Origin: Microbacterium jejuense
Lineage (GTDB): Bacteria; Actinomycetota; Actinomycetes; Actinomycetales; Microbacteriaceae
DNA length: 64,000 bases
Reading direction: 5' to 3'
NCBI RefSeq assembly: GCF_019511665.1
Contig: NZ_JAEUAW010000009.1
Coordinates: forward strand, 62,001-126,000
A model generated the notes under the pieces. It saw only the letters and a program-made list of their open reading frames with translations, did no database searches and had not been told where the DNA came from. This document shows positions 29,795-39,233 of the stretch, piece after piece (the first letter of the stretch is position 1; each line of letters starts with the position of its first letter). The translations under genes were made by a program, and so were the position numbers.

Positions 29795-30517
29795 TCATGG
29801 GAAGAGTGCCAGGATGCCGCGCACGAGCACCACCGTCGCCCCGGCCCACGCGATCACGAGCATCGCGGCACGAGCGATGCGCGGAGCGAGGTTGCGTGAG
29901 AGCACCGTGCCGATCGCGATGCCCGCGATCGTGGCGACGACGAGGGTGCCGACGTCTTCGGGCGGTGTGACCGGCAGGCCGCGCAGGGCCACCGTCGCGA
30001 TGTCGAAGGCGATGAAGATGAGCTGCGCGCTCGCGGCGAAGCTGCGCTGACCCCACCGGTCGCCGACGGCGTATGCCGCCAGCGGCGGTCCGCCCAGCCC
30101 GCTCGCGACGTTCATGAAGCCCGCGGCGGCACCCGCCGCGACCGCGCCGCGCCGCCCGGTCAGCGGAGCCGACAGGGCGGGGATGTGACCCGCGACGAGG
30201 GTGAGGTACGCCATCGCCGCGATGACGAGCAGCAGCGCGGCGTCCGGGAGCAGCCGCACCACGAGCGCGCCGAAGGGCGCCGCGACGAGGCCCGGCCAGA
30301 TGAGCCACCCCGACCGCTTCCAGTCGATGTGTCGCCACACCATCGGGAGGGCCGCCAGCGAGGCGACGAACGCCAGCAGCACGGCGAGCGTGACGCCCTC
30401 GACGGGGCCGTAGAGCAGGACGATGGGGCCGACCAGCACCAGCACGAAGCCCAGTCCGGTGATGCGCTGGATGATCGCGGCGACGAAGGTCGCGATGCCC
30501 GCGAGGATGACGGTCAC
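29795..30517 (-). CDS. TSUP (TauE/SafE) family sulfite/sulfonate-exporter-like permease
   Basis: A 240-residue membrane protein with about seven hydrophobic segments. The two-repeat layout includes FVAAIIQRITGLGFVLVLVGP near the N-terminus and GAAAGFMNVASGLGGPPLAAY in the middle, typical of the TauE/SafE family. Members move sulfite, sulfoacetate or other organosulfur anions; the substrate here is unknown. The GTG start follows a TAGACT box by eight bases. Confidence 0.85.
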   Translation of the reverse strand: MTVILAGIATFVAAIIQRITGLGFVLVLVGPIVLLYGPVEGVTLAVLLAFVASLAALPMVWRHIDWKRSGWLIWPGLVAAPFGALVVRLLPDAALLLVIAAMAYLTLVAGHIPALSAPLTGRRGAVAAGAAAGFMNVASGLGGPPLAAYAVGDRWGQRSFAASAQLIFIAFDIATVALRGLPVTPPEDVGTLVVATIAGIAIGTVLSRNLAPRIARAAMLVIAWAGATVVLVRGILALFP

Positions 30518-30556
30518 GGGATTCCAGTCTAGGCGGCTGTGCGAGGGCGCCCCGGC

Positions 30557-31318
30557 TCAGCCGCCGGAGACGTCGAGCGCGAACGGGCCCACCAGCTCGG
30601 TCAGCTGATCCCGCATGTCGTCGTCGTCGATCGTGGGCGTGCCGTCGCCGGGCTGAGGACCGTAGTCGCCGAACGACGAGTGGCTCGCGCCGGCGATCTC
30701 GTGCAGCGCGGCGTCAGCGGGCAGCACGTCGCGTGCGTCGGCGATCTTCTCGGGCGTCGACAGCCCGTCCTCACTGCCCGACACGCTGATGACCGGCAGC
30801 CCCGAGTCCGACAGGTCGTTCGCGCAGTACGAGGCGAACAGGGCCAGGCCGTCGGCGTCGACGGCGAGCTGGCACGCGCGCACGCCGCCGAGCGAGTGGC
30901 CTCCGACGAGCCACGTGTCGACGTCCGGCGCCAGGTCGGTGAACGTCGAGAGCGGACGCAGGTCGAAGAACGCGAGGTTCAGCCACGGCTTCGTGATGAC
31001 GACGGTGACGCCGTCGTCGGCGACGAGGCCCGAGAGCTTGTACGCGTACGCCCACGGATCGACCTTGGCGCCGGGGATGTACACCAGCCCGACGTCCGCG
31101 GACTCGCCCGTGGGAGCCAGCACGATGCCCGCATCGGTGTCGGTGACCTCGATCGCCGGGTTCGCGCGCACCTCGGCGAGCGGTTCGGGCTCGGCGGCCA
31201 TGACGCCAACCTGGCTCCAGATCACGACGCCCACGACGGCCAGCACGATCAACGCGCCGATCGACCCGAGGACCCACCAGAGGATGCGCCGACGGGATCT
31301 CGGGGTGCGGGTGCTCAC
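30557..31318 (-). CDS. Membrane-anchored alpha/beta-hydrolase
   Basis: About 253 residues. One N-terminal membrane segment (ILWWVLGSIGALIVLAVVGVVI) is followed by an extracytoplasmic alpha/beta-hydrolase fold. The nucleophile elbow is GGHSLGGVRA, an acid candidate lies in SGSEDGLSTP, and the catalytic His in GASHSSFGDYG. Substrate is unknown. The GTG at 31318 is preferred as a TACGCT box ends six bases before it; a GTG one codon upstream is equally readable. Confidence 0.82.
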   Translation of the reverse strand: MSTRTPRSRRRILWWVLGSIGALIVLAVVGVVIWSQVGVMAAEPEPLAEVRANPAIEVTDTDAGIVLAPTGESADVGLVYIPGAKVDPWAYAYKLSGLVADDGVTVVITKPWLNLAFFDLRPLSTFTDLAPDVDTWLVGGHSLGGVRACQLAVDADGLALFASYCANDLSDSGLPVISVSGSEDGLSTPEKIADARDVLPADAALHEIAGASHSSFGDYGPQPGDGTPTIDDDDMRDQLTELVGPFALDVSGG

Positions 31319-31336
31319 CACACGAGCGTATCCGGG

Positions 31337-31431
31337 CGCGACGCTTCGTCTCGCTGGCGCTCGCTCAGCGGCCGGGTGGTCGCCTTCGCCTTCCGGTCGC
31401 TGAGCGAGCGAGGCACGAGCGAGACGAAGCG
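31337..31431. repeat. Pair of inverted REP-like elements
   Basis: CGCTTCGTCTCGCTGGCGCT with CGCTCAGCG on the left and CGCTGAGCGAGCGAGGCACG with AGCGAGACGAAGCG on the right form an imperfect inverted pair. They lie between mtlD's end and the hydrolase gene (both minus strand) and match the element at 5447-5483; a terminator for upstream mtl transcription is likely. Confidence 0.65.
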
Positions 31432-31462
31432 CAACCCGTGCCGACGTGAACGAGCGACTGTG

Positions 31463-32623
31463 TCAGCCGGCCACTCCGAGCTCTGCCTGGCGCGCCGCGA
31501 CGACCGCCTCGACCTTGGCGAAGAGGGGATGCTGCGGCTCGAGGCCGGTGACGGCGGCCGTGACGCTCGCGGCATCCTGCTCCCGCAGCATGCGCTGCAG
31601 GTCCACCGACTGCGCGTCCTCGGTGTCGTCGAACGCCAGGGCGGCGCCCATCGCGGCGACCAGCGCGTCGACGGCGAGCCCGCGCTCCGCCGCCTCCGCG
31701 GCGGGGCCCACGAAGCGCTCGTGCCGCGAGAGCTTGCGCAGCGGCTGGCGTCCGACGCGCCAGACCGTGTCGGGCAGGGCGGCGTTGCGGAACCGGCGCA
31801 GGATCGTCGCGCGGTAGTCGGCCAGCGACGTGGGATCGAGGTCGTGCTTGACCGCGAGCAGCGCCGAGGTCTCTTCGAGCGCCGCCGACACACGGGCGGC
31901 GATCGCCGGGTCGGACAGGGCCGCCGCGATCGTGTCGATCCCCGCCTGCGCACCGAAGTACGCCGTCGTGGCGTGCCCGGTGTTGACGGTGAAGAGCTTG
32001 CGCTCGATGTAGGGCGCCAGGTCGTCGACGAAGTGCGCGCCCGGGATCGTCGGCGGGTCGTCGCCGAACGGCGGGCGTTCGATCGCCCACTCGAAGAACG
32101 GCTCGACGGTGACGTCGACGCCTGCTCCCTCGGGCTGCGCGGGGACGATGCGGTCGACCGCGGTGTTCGCGAACACCGCGCGTCCCGCGAGCGCGTCCCA
32201 CGCCTCGCCGGCCTGCGCCTTGATCTCGTCACGCAGCAGGTCGGTCGCGTTGATGGCGTTCTCGCACGCCATGATCTGCAGCGGCGGGCTGGACGGATCG
32301 CGCAGCGCCAGCCCCGACATGATGAGCGGCGCGACGAACTTCAGCACGGTGGGCCCGACCGCGGTCGTCACGACGTTGGCACCGGCGATCTCTTCGATGA
32401 CGGCATCCGGATGCTCGGCGCTGTTCAGCGCCCGGAACCCGGTGACGACCGTGTCGCGGCCACCCTCGCCCACCTCGTGCACCGTGTACCGGTCGACGGT
32501 GTTGATGGCGTCGACGAGCGGCGCCGCGACGTCCGAGAACACCAGCTCGTAGCCGCCCTGGTGCAGCAGCAGCCCGACGAAGCCGCGCCCGATGTTGCCG
32601 GCCCCGAAGTGGACGGCCTTCAT
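31463..32623 (-). CDS. mtlD: Mannitol-1-phosphate 5-dehydrogenase
   Basis: A 386-residue long-chain NAD-dependent dehydrogenase that turns mannitol 1-phosphate into fructose 6-phosphate. The N-terminus AVHFGAGNIGRGFVG is diagnostic. KLFTVNTGHATTAYFG carries the polyol dehydrogenase active-site block, with further conserved residues in LRRFRNAALPDTVWRVGRQP. It is last in the PTS operon; the ATG overlaps the mtlF stop by one base. Confidence 0.95.
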   Translation of the reverse strand: MKAVHFGAGNIGRGFVGLLLHQGGYELVFSDVAAPLVDAINTVDRYTVHEVGEGGRDTVVTGFRALNSAEHPDAVIEEIAGANVVTTAVGPTVLKFVAPLIMSGLALRDPSSPPLQIMACENAINATDLLRDEIKAQAGEAWDALAGRAVFANTAVDRIVPAQPEGAGVDVTVEPFFEWAIERPPFGDDPPTIPGAHFVDDLAPYIERKLFTVNTGHATTAYFGAQAGIDTIAAALSDPAIAARVSAALEETSALLAVKHDLDPTSLADYRATILRRFRNAALPDTVWRVGRQPLRKLSRHERFVGPAAEAAERGLAVDALVAAMGAALAFDDTEDAQSVDLQRMLREQDAASVTAAVTGLEPQHPLFAKVEAVVAARQAELGVAG

Positions 32624-33060
32624 CACACGCCCGCCGCCGACACGAGCCCGAACAGCTCCTCCGGCGTCTGCGCCGCCTTCAGGCGTGCCACGTCGTCCTC
32701 GTCCGAGAAGAGGATCGCGATCTGCGACAGGATCTCGAGGTGCTCGTCGCCCTTGCCGGCGATGCCCACGACGAACGTCACCGGGTTGCCGTCCCAGTCG
32801 ACGCCGCCGTCGTAGCGCACGACCGACAGCGCGGACTCCAGGATCTCGCCCTTCGTCTCGTTGGTGCCGTGGGGGATGGCGAGCTCGTTGCCCATGTAGG
32901 TCGACACCGTCTGCTCTCGCTGCAGCATGGCGTCGTAGTAGGCGCCCGTGACGGCGCCCGCGGCCTGCAGGATGTCGGCGGCCTCCTTCATCGCCTCCTC
33001 CTTCGACGCGCTGCCGGAGTGGATGCGCACCTGACCGATGCTCAGAACCTCGCGTGCCAT
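32623..33060 (-). CDS. mtlF: Mannitol-type PTS enzyme IIA
   Basis: A 145-residue EIIA of the fructose/mannitol class. The phosphorylated His64 is in LAIPHGTNE. VSTYMGNE just before and VTFVVGIAGKGDEHLE after it match mannitol IIA. It accepts phosphate from HPr and passes it to the EIIB domain of MtlA, encoded upstream. A 145-base gap separates it from mtlA, with hairpins in it. Confidence 0.94.
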   Translation of the reverse strand: MAREVLSIGQVRIHSGSASKEEAMKEAADILQAAGAVTGAYYDAMLQREQTVSTYMGNELAIPHGTNETKGEILESALSVVRYDGGVDWDGNPVTFVVGIAGKGDEHLEILSQIAILFSDEDDVARLKAAQTPEELFGLVSAAGV

Positions 33061-33095
33061 GTTCTCGCCCTTCTCGTGTGATTCGGAGATGAATG

Positions 33096-33152
33096 GATGC
33101 TTCGTCTCGTGCCTCGCTCAGCACACCTGCCGCCACCCGGCGCCGCCGGGTG
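33096..33152. repeat. REP-like copy plus hairpin in the mtlA-mtlF gap
   Basis: At 33096-33135 a copy of the element also found at 28265-28304. It runs into CACCCGGC-GCC-GCCGGGTG (33134-33152), an 8-base-arm hairpin; the bases up to 33205 are strongly GC-paired too. In the mtl transcript these may slow decay or cut expression between genes. Confidence 0.55.
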
Positions 33153-33205
33153 AGAGGCGGTGGGGCCGGGGGCCTCGCGCCCGCCCGGCCCCGCCGCGGT
33201 CTCTG

Positions 33206-34768
33206 CTAGGACCTATCCTCGTGCTGGCTGCGCACGAGGTCCACGACCTCGTCGTAGCGGGGCGAGTTCATGAAGTTGTCCACCGACACGTGCACCGCGT
33301 CGGGGGTCTTCTGCCGCGCCCTGTCGGTCAGCTGGTTCTGGGTGATGACCAGGTCGGCTGAGGGGTCGAGCGCCGCGATCGCCTTGTTGACCACCGTGAC
33401 GTCCTCGATGCCCGCCTTCTTGATCTTGTTGCGCAGCACGCTCGCGCCCATGGCGGACGAGCCCATGCCCGCATCGCACGCGAACACGATGTTCTTGATC
33501 TGCTTCTCGGTCATGGTGGCGGGCTCGATGCCGCCGTCGGCCTGGGTGGCCGCGCCGCCGCGCAGACCGGCGAGCGCGTCGGAGGACTTGCCCTTGGCCG
33601 CCTCGGTCTGCGTGATCGCCGCGCCGAACGCGTCGTCGGTCGCCGCCATCGCCTCGAGGTCGCGCTTGCGCGAGGCGCGCAGGATGATCCACGAGATGAG
33701 GAATGTCACCGTTGCAGCGAGCACCACCGACAGCAGGACCGCCACGTAGGAGTTGTTCGCCACCTGGGCGACCACCGCGATGATGCTGCCTGGCGCCGCG
33801 GGTGCGCGCAGAGCGCCGCCCAGCAGCATGTTCGTCGTGACACCGGTCATGCCGCCCGCGATGAGCGCGAGGATCAGCATCGGCTTCATGAGCGCGTACG
33901 GGAAGTACACCTCGTGGATGCCGCCGAAGAACTGGATCACGGCCGCACCGGGAGCCGAGGCCCGGGCGGCGCCGATGCCGAAGAAGGTGAAGGCCAGCAG
34001 CAGGCCGACGCCGGGGCCCGGGTTCGCCTCGAGGAGGAACAGGATGGAGCCCTGCCCGGTGTCGGCGGACTCCGCGATGCCGAGCGGGGTCAGCACGCCG
34101 TGGTTGATGGCGTTGTTGAGGAAGAACACCTTCGCCGGCTCGATGAGGATGCTGGTCAGCGGGAGGAGGTTCGTCTCGACGAGCCAGCCGACGGCGTTGC
34201 CGAGCGCCTGCATGATGCCGTTCACCAGCCACGCGATCGGGTAGAACCCGATGATCGCCATGACGAAGCCCCAGATGCCGGCCGAGAACATGTTGACGAG
34301 CATCTCGAAGCCCGCCTTGATCTTGCCCTCCCACAGGCTGTCGAGCCACTTCATGGTGTAGGCCGCCAGCGGCGCCATGATCATCGCGCCGATGAACATG
34401 TGCACCTGGCCGAGCGGCGCGTCGCCCTCGGGCAGCGCCGCGTTGAAGTTCGCCACCAGCAGGTCCGAGCCGGCGATCGCCCCCATCGTGCCGATCGTGG
34501 CGACGACCCCGCCGCGGACGCCGTAGACGATGTTGCCGCCGGTGTAGGCGATGATGAGCGGCAGCAGATAGTGGATGAACGGACCGACGATCGTCGCGAG
34601 GTCGGCGTTCGGGGTCCAGCCCACGTCGATGAAGAACGCGGTGAAGATGCCCCACGCGATGAGCGCGGGGATGTTCGGCATGATCATGCCGGACAGGAAC
34701 GTGCCGAAGCGCTGGACTCCGACTCGCGCCTTGCTCGTGCCCTGGGTGGGCGTTGACGCCGTTGTCAT
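33206..34768 (-). CDS. mtlA: Mannitol PTS enzyme IICB
   Basis: A 520-residue transporter that phosphorylates mannitol during entry. Residues 1-345 form the membrane EIIC domain, opening with RFGTFLSGMIMPNIPALIAWG and holding the conserved GGIHEVYFPY motif. A linker leads to the EIIB domain (about 425-515), with phosphocysteine C431 in FACDAGMGSS. EIIA is a separate protein (mtlF), so this is the IICB form. ATG at 34768 has a GGAGACC upstream. Confidence 0.95.
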   Translation of the reverse strand: MTTASTPTQGTSKARVGVQRFGTFLSGMIMPNIPALIAWGIFTAFFIDVGWTPNADLATIVGPFIHYLLPLIIAYTGGNIVYGVRGGVVATIGTMGAIAGSDLLVANFNAALPEGDAPLGQVHMFIGAMIMAPLAAYTMKWLDSLWEGKIKAGFEMLVNMFSAGIWGFVMAIIGFYPIAWLVNGIMQALGNAVGWLVETNLLPLTSILIEPAKVFFLNNAINHGVLTPLGIAESADTGQGSILFLLEANPGPGVGLLLAFTFFGIGAARASAPGAAVIQFFGGIHEVYFPYALMKPMLILALIAGGMTGVTTNMLLGGALRAPAAPGSIIAVVAQVANNSYVAVLLSVVLAATVTFLISWIILRASRKRDLEAMAATDDAFGAAITQTEAAKGKSSDALAGLRGGAATQADGGIEPATMTEKQIKNIVFACDAGMGSSAMGASVLRNKIKKAGIEDVTVVNKAIAALDPSADLVITQNQLTDRARQKTPDAVHVSVDNFMNSPRYDEVVDLVRSQHEDRS

Positions 34769-34790
34769 GATGGGTCTCCTTGTTCTCGGG

Positions 34791-36467
34791 TTACGGACGG
34801 GCCGCGGCTTCCTGGGCGGCGAGACGGGCGGATGCCGCGTCGGACGCGGCGAGGGCGGCCGAGGCGATGGCGCGCGCCTGGTCGAGGGTGTGCTGCAGCA
34901 GGGTGGCCCGCACGTCGGCGAGCGCCGTGGGCGCCATCGACAGCGACGTGGCGCCGAGGCCGACGAGCACGACGGCCAGCAGCGGATCGGCTGCCGCCTC
35001 GCCGCAGATGCCGACCGGCTTGCCGTTGGCGCGGCCGGCATCGCCGACCTCGCGGATGAGCCGCAGCACCGCCGGGTGCCACGGGTCCTGCAGTGACGCG
35101 ACCGACCCGAGCAGCCGGTCGGCGGCCATCGTGTACTGCGTGAGGTCGTTCGTGCCGATCGACGCGAAGTCCGCGTCGACGAGGATGCGGTCGGCCAGCA
35201 GCGCCGACGAGGGCACCTCGACCATCACGCCCGCGGTCTTGATGCCGTAGTCGCGCGCGAGGTCCGTGAAGTACCGCGCCTCTTCGACTGTGGCCACCAT
35301 CGGCGCCATGACCCACAGGTCTGCCTGGGTGGCGGCATCCGCCTCGGCGAGAGCCGTCAGCTGCTCGCGCAGGATGTCTTCGCTGGCGCGCAGCGCGCGG
35401 ATGCCCCGCAGTCCGAGCGCCGGGTTCTCTTCGTGTGCGTCGTTGAGGAACGCGAGCGGCTTGTCGGCCCCTGCGTCGAGCACGCGCACCACGACCTTCT
35501 TGCCGGGGAACGCCTCCAGCAGCTTCGTGTAGGCCTCGCGCTGCTGCTCCACGGTGGGCGCCTGGCTCGAGCTCAGGAACAGGAACTCGGTGCGGAAGAG
35601 CCCGACGCCCTCGGCGCCGAGCGCGACCGCCTCGGCGGCGCCGTCGGCGTTGCCGAGGTTCGCCAGCAGCGGGATCGCGGTGCCGTCGGCCAGGGCGCCG
35701 TCGGTGATGGGGGCGGATGCCGCAGCCGCCCGATCGGCGGCACGCCGGTGCGCGCGTTCGAGCTCGTCGGCGGTGGGCTCGGTGGTCACGACGCCGGCTG
35801 CGGCATCCACGATCACCGTCTCGCCGTCGCGCAGTCCGGTCGCCTCGACCGCCCCGACGACGGCGACGATCGACTTCTCGCGCGCGAGGATCGCCGTGTG
35901 CGACGTCGGGCCGCCCTCGGTGGTCACGAGCGCGAGCACCTTGTCGAGGTCCAGGAGCGCGGTGTCGGCGGGGGCGAGGTCCTTCGCGACGAGGACGAAG
36001 GGATGCCCCGGGTCGGGCACTCCCGGAGCGGGCACGCCCCGCAGCCGGGCGATGACCCGCTGGGCCACGTCGTCGAGGTCTGCCGCGCGCTCGCCGAGGT
36101 ACCCGCCGAGCGCCGTGAGCTGATCGCGGAAGGACGCGAACGCGTCGAACACCGCGAACTCACCGGTGCGGCCCTGCGCGACGCGCGCGTTCACCTCGTC
36201 GGCGAGACTCGGGTCCTCGGCCATCATCGCCTGCGCCTCGAGCACCTCCTGCGCCGCGCCGCCCGCCTGGGCGCCGCGGGCCTCGAGCTCGCGCGCGACG
36301 GCGGCGACGGCATCCGCGACCCGCGCCTTCTCTTCGTCGGCGGTCAGCGTGCTGGGGGCGTCGGACGGCGGCGGAGCCGGCTCGGCCATGCGCGCGACGG
36401 GACCCTGGGCGACGCCCAGGCCGATCCCCACACCTCGCAGCTCTCGAGAAACAAGGGGCTCCGTCAT
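34791..36467 (-). CDS. ptsI: PTS enzyme I
   Basis: A 558-residue phosphoenolpyruvate-protein phosphotransferase. The N-terminal HPr-binding domain is followed by the phosphohistidine H190 in TEGGPTSHTAI. The C-terminal PEP-binding barrel shows GVGLFRTEFLFL, NPALGLRGIRA, IGTNDLTQYTMAADR and the late GICGEAAADP, where a Cys acts in catalysis. Placing ptsI and ptsH in the mannitol operon suggests this may be the cell's only general PTS pair, induced with mannitol. Confidence 0.95.
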   Translation of the reverse strand: MTEPLVSRELRGVGIGLGVAQGPVARMAEPAPPPSDAPSTLTADEEKARVADAVAAVARELEARGAQAGGAAQEVLEAQAMMAEDPSLADEVNARVAQGRTGEFAVFDAFASFRDQLTALGGYLGERAADLDDVAQRVIARLRGVPAPGVPDPGHPFVLVAKDLAPADTALLDLDKVLALVTTEGGPTSHTAILAREKSIVAVVGAVEATGLRDGETVIVDAAAGVVTTEPTADELERAHRRAADRAAAASAPITDGALADGTAIPLLANLGNADGAAEAVALGAEGVGLFRTEFLFLSSSQAPTVEQQREAYTKLLEAFPGKKVVVRVLDAGADKPLAFLNDAHEENPALGLRGIRALRASEDILREQLTALAEADAATQADLWVMAPMVATVEEARYFTDLARDYGIKTAGVMVEVPSSALLADRILVDADFASIGTNDLTQYTMAADRLLGSVASLQDPWHPAVLRLIREVGDAGRANGKPVGICGEAAADPLLAVVLVGLGATSLSMAPTALADVRATLLQHTLDQARAIASAALAASDAASARLAAQEAAARP

Positions 36468-36468
36468 G

Positions 36469-36747
36469 TCAGGCCTCCGCGTCGTGGTCGGTGGTCAGCA
36501 GCTCGGTGAGCGCGTCGAGCAGGTCGTCGGCGCCGTCACCCTCCGCGGTCAGGGTGACGTAGTCGCCCTTCTCGACGCCGAGCGCGATCACGCCGAGGAT
36601 GCTCGCCGCGTTCACGGGGCTCGCCGCACCCTTGGCGATCGTCACCGGCAGGCCGGAGTCCTTGGCCGCCTGCGCGAAGAGCTTGGCGGGACGGGCGTGC
36701 AGCCCGTGCGCGGATCCGATCCGGACGGTGCGGGAGACGGGTGGCAT
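36469..36747 (-). CDS. ptsH: PTS phosphocarrier HPr
   Basis: A 92-residue HPr. H17 in GLHARPA is the site phosphorylated by enzyme I; SPVNAASILGV holds the Ser-46-like position. It ends one base before ptsI begins, an unusually tight spacing in the order ptsH-ptsI. The ATG at 36747 is preceded by AGAGAGGTCC. Confidence 0.93.
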   Translation of the reverse strand: MPPVSRTVRIGSAHGLHARPAKLFAQAAKDSGLPVTIAKGAASPVNAASILGVIALGVEKGDYVTLTAEGDGADDLLDALTELLTTDHDAEA

Positions 36748-36799
36748 ATCGGACCTCTCTGTCTTTCGGGCTCGGTGCTGTCGGTGCGGGTCAGGCTGT

Positions 36800-37153
36800 T
36801 CAGGTGTCGGTGCCGGCGGTCTCGCCCGCGGCCGGAGGCGGCCCCCCGGTGCTTCCGACCGCGGCGCGGACCAGCGCGAGCGTCCGCGTGCCGTCCCGGT
36901 CGGTGAAGATGTCGGGCGGCAGCAGCACCACCGTCGTGCCCCGGGGCGCGGCATCCCGTTCGATGCGCTCGAGCGCATGAACCAGATGCGGTCCCACGAG
37001 GACCACGTCGGCGGAATCGAGGTCGATCGGAAGCGACGCCTCGGTGCCGGCGAAGGCGGCGTAATCCAGACCCTGTTCGTGGGCTGCGTGACGCACGCGC
37101 TGTGCGACGAAGGTGCTCGAGGCACCCGCTCCGCAGACCACCAGGATCCTCAT
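36800..37153 (-). CDS. Stand-alone PTS enzyme IIB (lactose/cellobiose type)
   Basis: A 117-residue protein. Cys7 in ILVVCGAGASST is the expected phosphorylation site, and SADVVLVGPHLVHAL resembles the strand before helix three in lactose/cellobiose IIB proteins. The Pro/Ala-rich tail is unstructured. No matching EIIC is seen here, and MtlA already has an EIIB domain. It may be a regulatory EIIB acting on the divergent PRD activator. First gene of the operon; AGGCGGATCG stands before the ATG. Confidence 0.75.
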   Translation of the reverse strand: MRILVVCGAGASSTFVAQRVRHAAHEQGLDYAAFAGTEASLPIDLDSADVVLVGPHLVHALERIERDAAPRGTTVVLLPPDIFTDRDGTRTLALVRAAVGSTGGPPPAAGETAGTDT

Positions 37154-37282
37154 CGATCCGCCTCCTTTCGGCCCATTCTTGTGAAACCGCTGGGAGTCGA
37201 CAACCAGTCCTTCTTCCGCAGGGGCGGAAAAGCGTCGTCCGCTGCCGGTCCGCCTGTCCGGTGCTCGTGGTTGACTGGGCTC
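37154..37282. promoter_or_regulatory. Divergent promoter region, PTS operon / mtlR
   Basis: A 129-base spacer between divergent genes. It holds the inverted repeat TTCCGC-AGGG-GCGGAA (37214-37229), a candidate activator site. No -10/-35 pair could be assigned with confidence. Confidence 0.45.
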
Positions 37283-39205
37283 GTGACCCGGGCCCGCCAA
37301 GATCGTGTGCTCGGACTGCTGGTGCGCGAGGGCGACTGGGTGACGGCATCCGCTCTCGCCGACGCTCTCGGGGTGACACCCCGCAGCATCCGCTCGTACG
37401 TCACCGCGGTCAACGCGCGCGTCGACGGCGGCGTCGCCATCGAGTCCGGTCCGCAGGGGTACCGTGCCGGAGCCGAGGCCGCCGCGGCGCTGCGTGTCGA
37501 GGCCGACGCCGGCACGCCGCGCGACCGCCTGCACACGGTCGTGCGCGCGCTGCTGGACGAGCCCGACGGCATCGACGTGTTCGAGACCGCCGATGCGCTG
37601 CACGTGTCGCCCGCGACGCTCGACGCCGACCTCGCGCGCGTGCGGGGCCTGCTCGGGGGCACCGAGCTGACGCTCGAGCGCTCCGCGTCGCGTGCACGCC
37701 TGCGCGGCACCGAGGGTGCGCAGCGGCGACTGCTCTCCAAGCTCGCCCATGACGAGATGGATGCCGGATCCTTCGACCTCTCGGCTCTCCGGCGCACCCT
37801 CGGGGAGCGGTCGGTGGGCGCGCGGGCGTTCGGGCCCTTCAAGACCGAGCTCGTCGCGCGCCTCGGCGAGCTCGGTTGGTTCGTCAACGAGTTCGGCATC
37901 GCCGACGTCGTGATGCACATCGCGATCGCCGCGGACCGCGTCGCGCAGGACCGGCCGCTCGACGCGGCCGAGCCGGCCGTCGCGGGGGAGCGGCCCACCC
38001 AGACGCAGGTGGCCGACATCATCGCCGAGCTCTCGGAACGCCACCTCGGCGTGCGCCTGGGCACCGCGGATCTGCAGCACCTTTCGACCCTCGTGCTGAC
38101 CAGGGTGGTCGCTCCCGATCGAGGGGTGGCGGCATCCACTCTTCCGGGACTCGATCCGTCGGTCGAGGCGACCGTGCGCGAGGTGGTGACCGCGGCGGCC
38201 GAGGAGTTCCTCGTCGACATCGCGCACGACGACTTCGTCGCGCGCCTCGCGCTGCACGTGCAGAACCTCCTGCACCGCGCGCGCGAGCAGGCGTGGTCGC
38301 GCAACCCGCTCACGCGATCGCTCAAGTCGACGTACCCGATGATCTTCGAAGTCGCGGTGTTCATCGCCAGCCGGCTGCAGCAGCGGCTCGGCATCCCGCT
38401 GCCCGACGACGAGATCGCCTACGTCGCCATGCACGTCGGCGGCCGCCTGGAGCGCAGCCGCCGCGCCGACCAGTTGCTCACCGCGACCATCGTGTGCCCC
38501 GGGTACTACGACCTGCACGAGCTGCTGCGCTCCAGCGTCGACCGGTCTCTGGGGCAGGCGATCGAGGTCGTCGGCGTCGAGACGCGCGTCGACCCGGACT
38601 GGGCGTCGATCGACACCGACCTCGTTCTCACCACGATCGACCCGTTGACGCCGGCCGACCGGATCGTGCGGATCCAGCCGTTCCTCACCGACGCCGACGT
38701 CGAGCGCGTGCAGGCCGCGGCCGGACGCATCCGCCGCTCGCGCCGCCTGGCGCGGCTGCGCGCGGAGCTGGAGCGCTACTTCGAGCCGTCCGCGTTCGTG
38801 CGGGGGCTCGACGGCGACGAGGATGCCGTGATCCGCAGCCTCGGCGGCCTGCTGCGCGAGCGCGGAGTGATCGACGAGACCTACATCGACCGCACCCTGG
38901 AGCGCGAGCGGCTCTCGTCGACGGCGTTCACCGACGCCCTCGCCGTGCCCCACGCCCTGGAGATGACGGCATCCCGCACCGCCATCGCCGTCGGCATCGC
39001 CGACCCCTCCATCCCGTGGGGCGACGGGCGCGTGCAGGTGGTGGCGCTCGTGGCGTTCTCCGAGACCGACCGCGAGGCGTTCCAGACCGTCTTCGAGCAG
39101 TTCGTCGAGGTGTTCAGCGAACGCGACAGCGTGCAGCGCATCGTGCGCCGCGGCACGGACTTCAACGCCTTCCTCGACGAGCTCGTCGCCGTCATCGACG
39201 GCTGA
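37283..39205 (+). CDS. mtlR: MtlR-type PTS-regulated transcriptional activator (HTH-PRD-EIIB-EIIA)
   Basis: A 640-residue regulator. An N-terminal HTH (DWVTASALADALGVTPRSIRSYV) and a second HTH are followed by two PRDs, with His212 in VVMHIAIA as a PRD1 phosphosite and further His residues near AMHVGGRLE. Next comes an EIIB-like domain (Cys405 in TIVCPGYYDLHEL) and a C-terminal EIIA-like domain with His557 in LAVPHALE. Phosphorylation by the PTS should tune DNA binding at the shared promoter. GTG at 37283 is the first start that keeps the HTH intact. Confidence 0.88.
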   Translation: MTRARQDRVLGLLVREGDWVTASALADALGVTPRSIRSYVTAVNARVDGGVAIESGPQGYRAGAEAAAALRVEADAGTPRDRLHTVVRALLDEPDGIDVFETADALHVSPATLDADLARVRGLLGGTELTLERSASRARLRGTEGAQRRLLSKLAHDEMDAGSFDLSALRRTLGERSVGARAFGPFKTELVARLGELGWFVNEFGIADVVMHIAIAADRVAQDRPLDAAEPAVAGERPTQTQVADIIAELSERHLGVRLGTADLQHLSTLVLTRVVAPDRGVAASTLPGLDPSVEATVREVVTAAAEEFLVDIAHDDFVARLALHVQNLLHRAREQAWSRNPLTRSLKSTYPMIFEVAVFIASRLQQRLGIPLPDDEIAYVAMHVGGRLERSRRADQLLTATIVCPGYYDLHELLRSSVDRSLGQAIEVVGVETRVDPDWASIDTDLVLTTIDPLTPADRIVRIQPFLTDADVERVQAAAGRIRRSRRLARLRAELERYFEPSAFVRGLDGDEDAVIRSLGGLLRERGVIDETYIDRTLERERLSSTAFTDALAVPHALEMTASRTAIAVGIADPSIPWGDGRVQVVALVAFSETDREAFQTVFEQFVEVFSERDSVQRIVRRGTDFNAFLDELVAVIDG

Positions 39206-39233
39206 CCCCTCCGTCCCTCTCTCCCGGCTGGGT

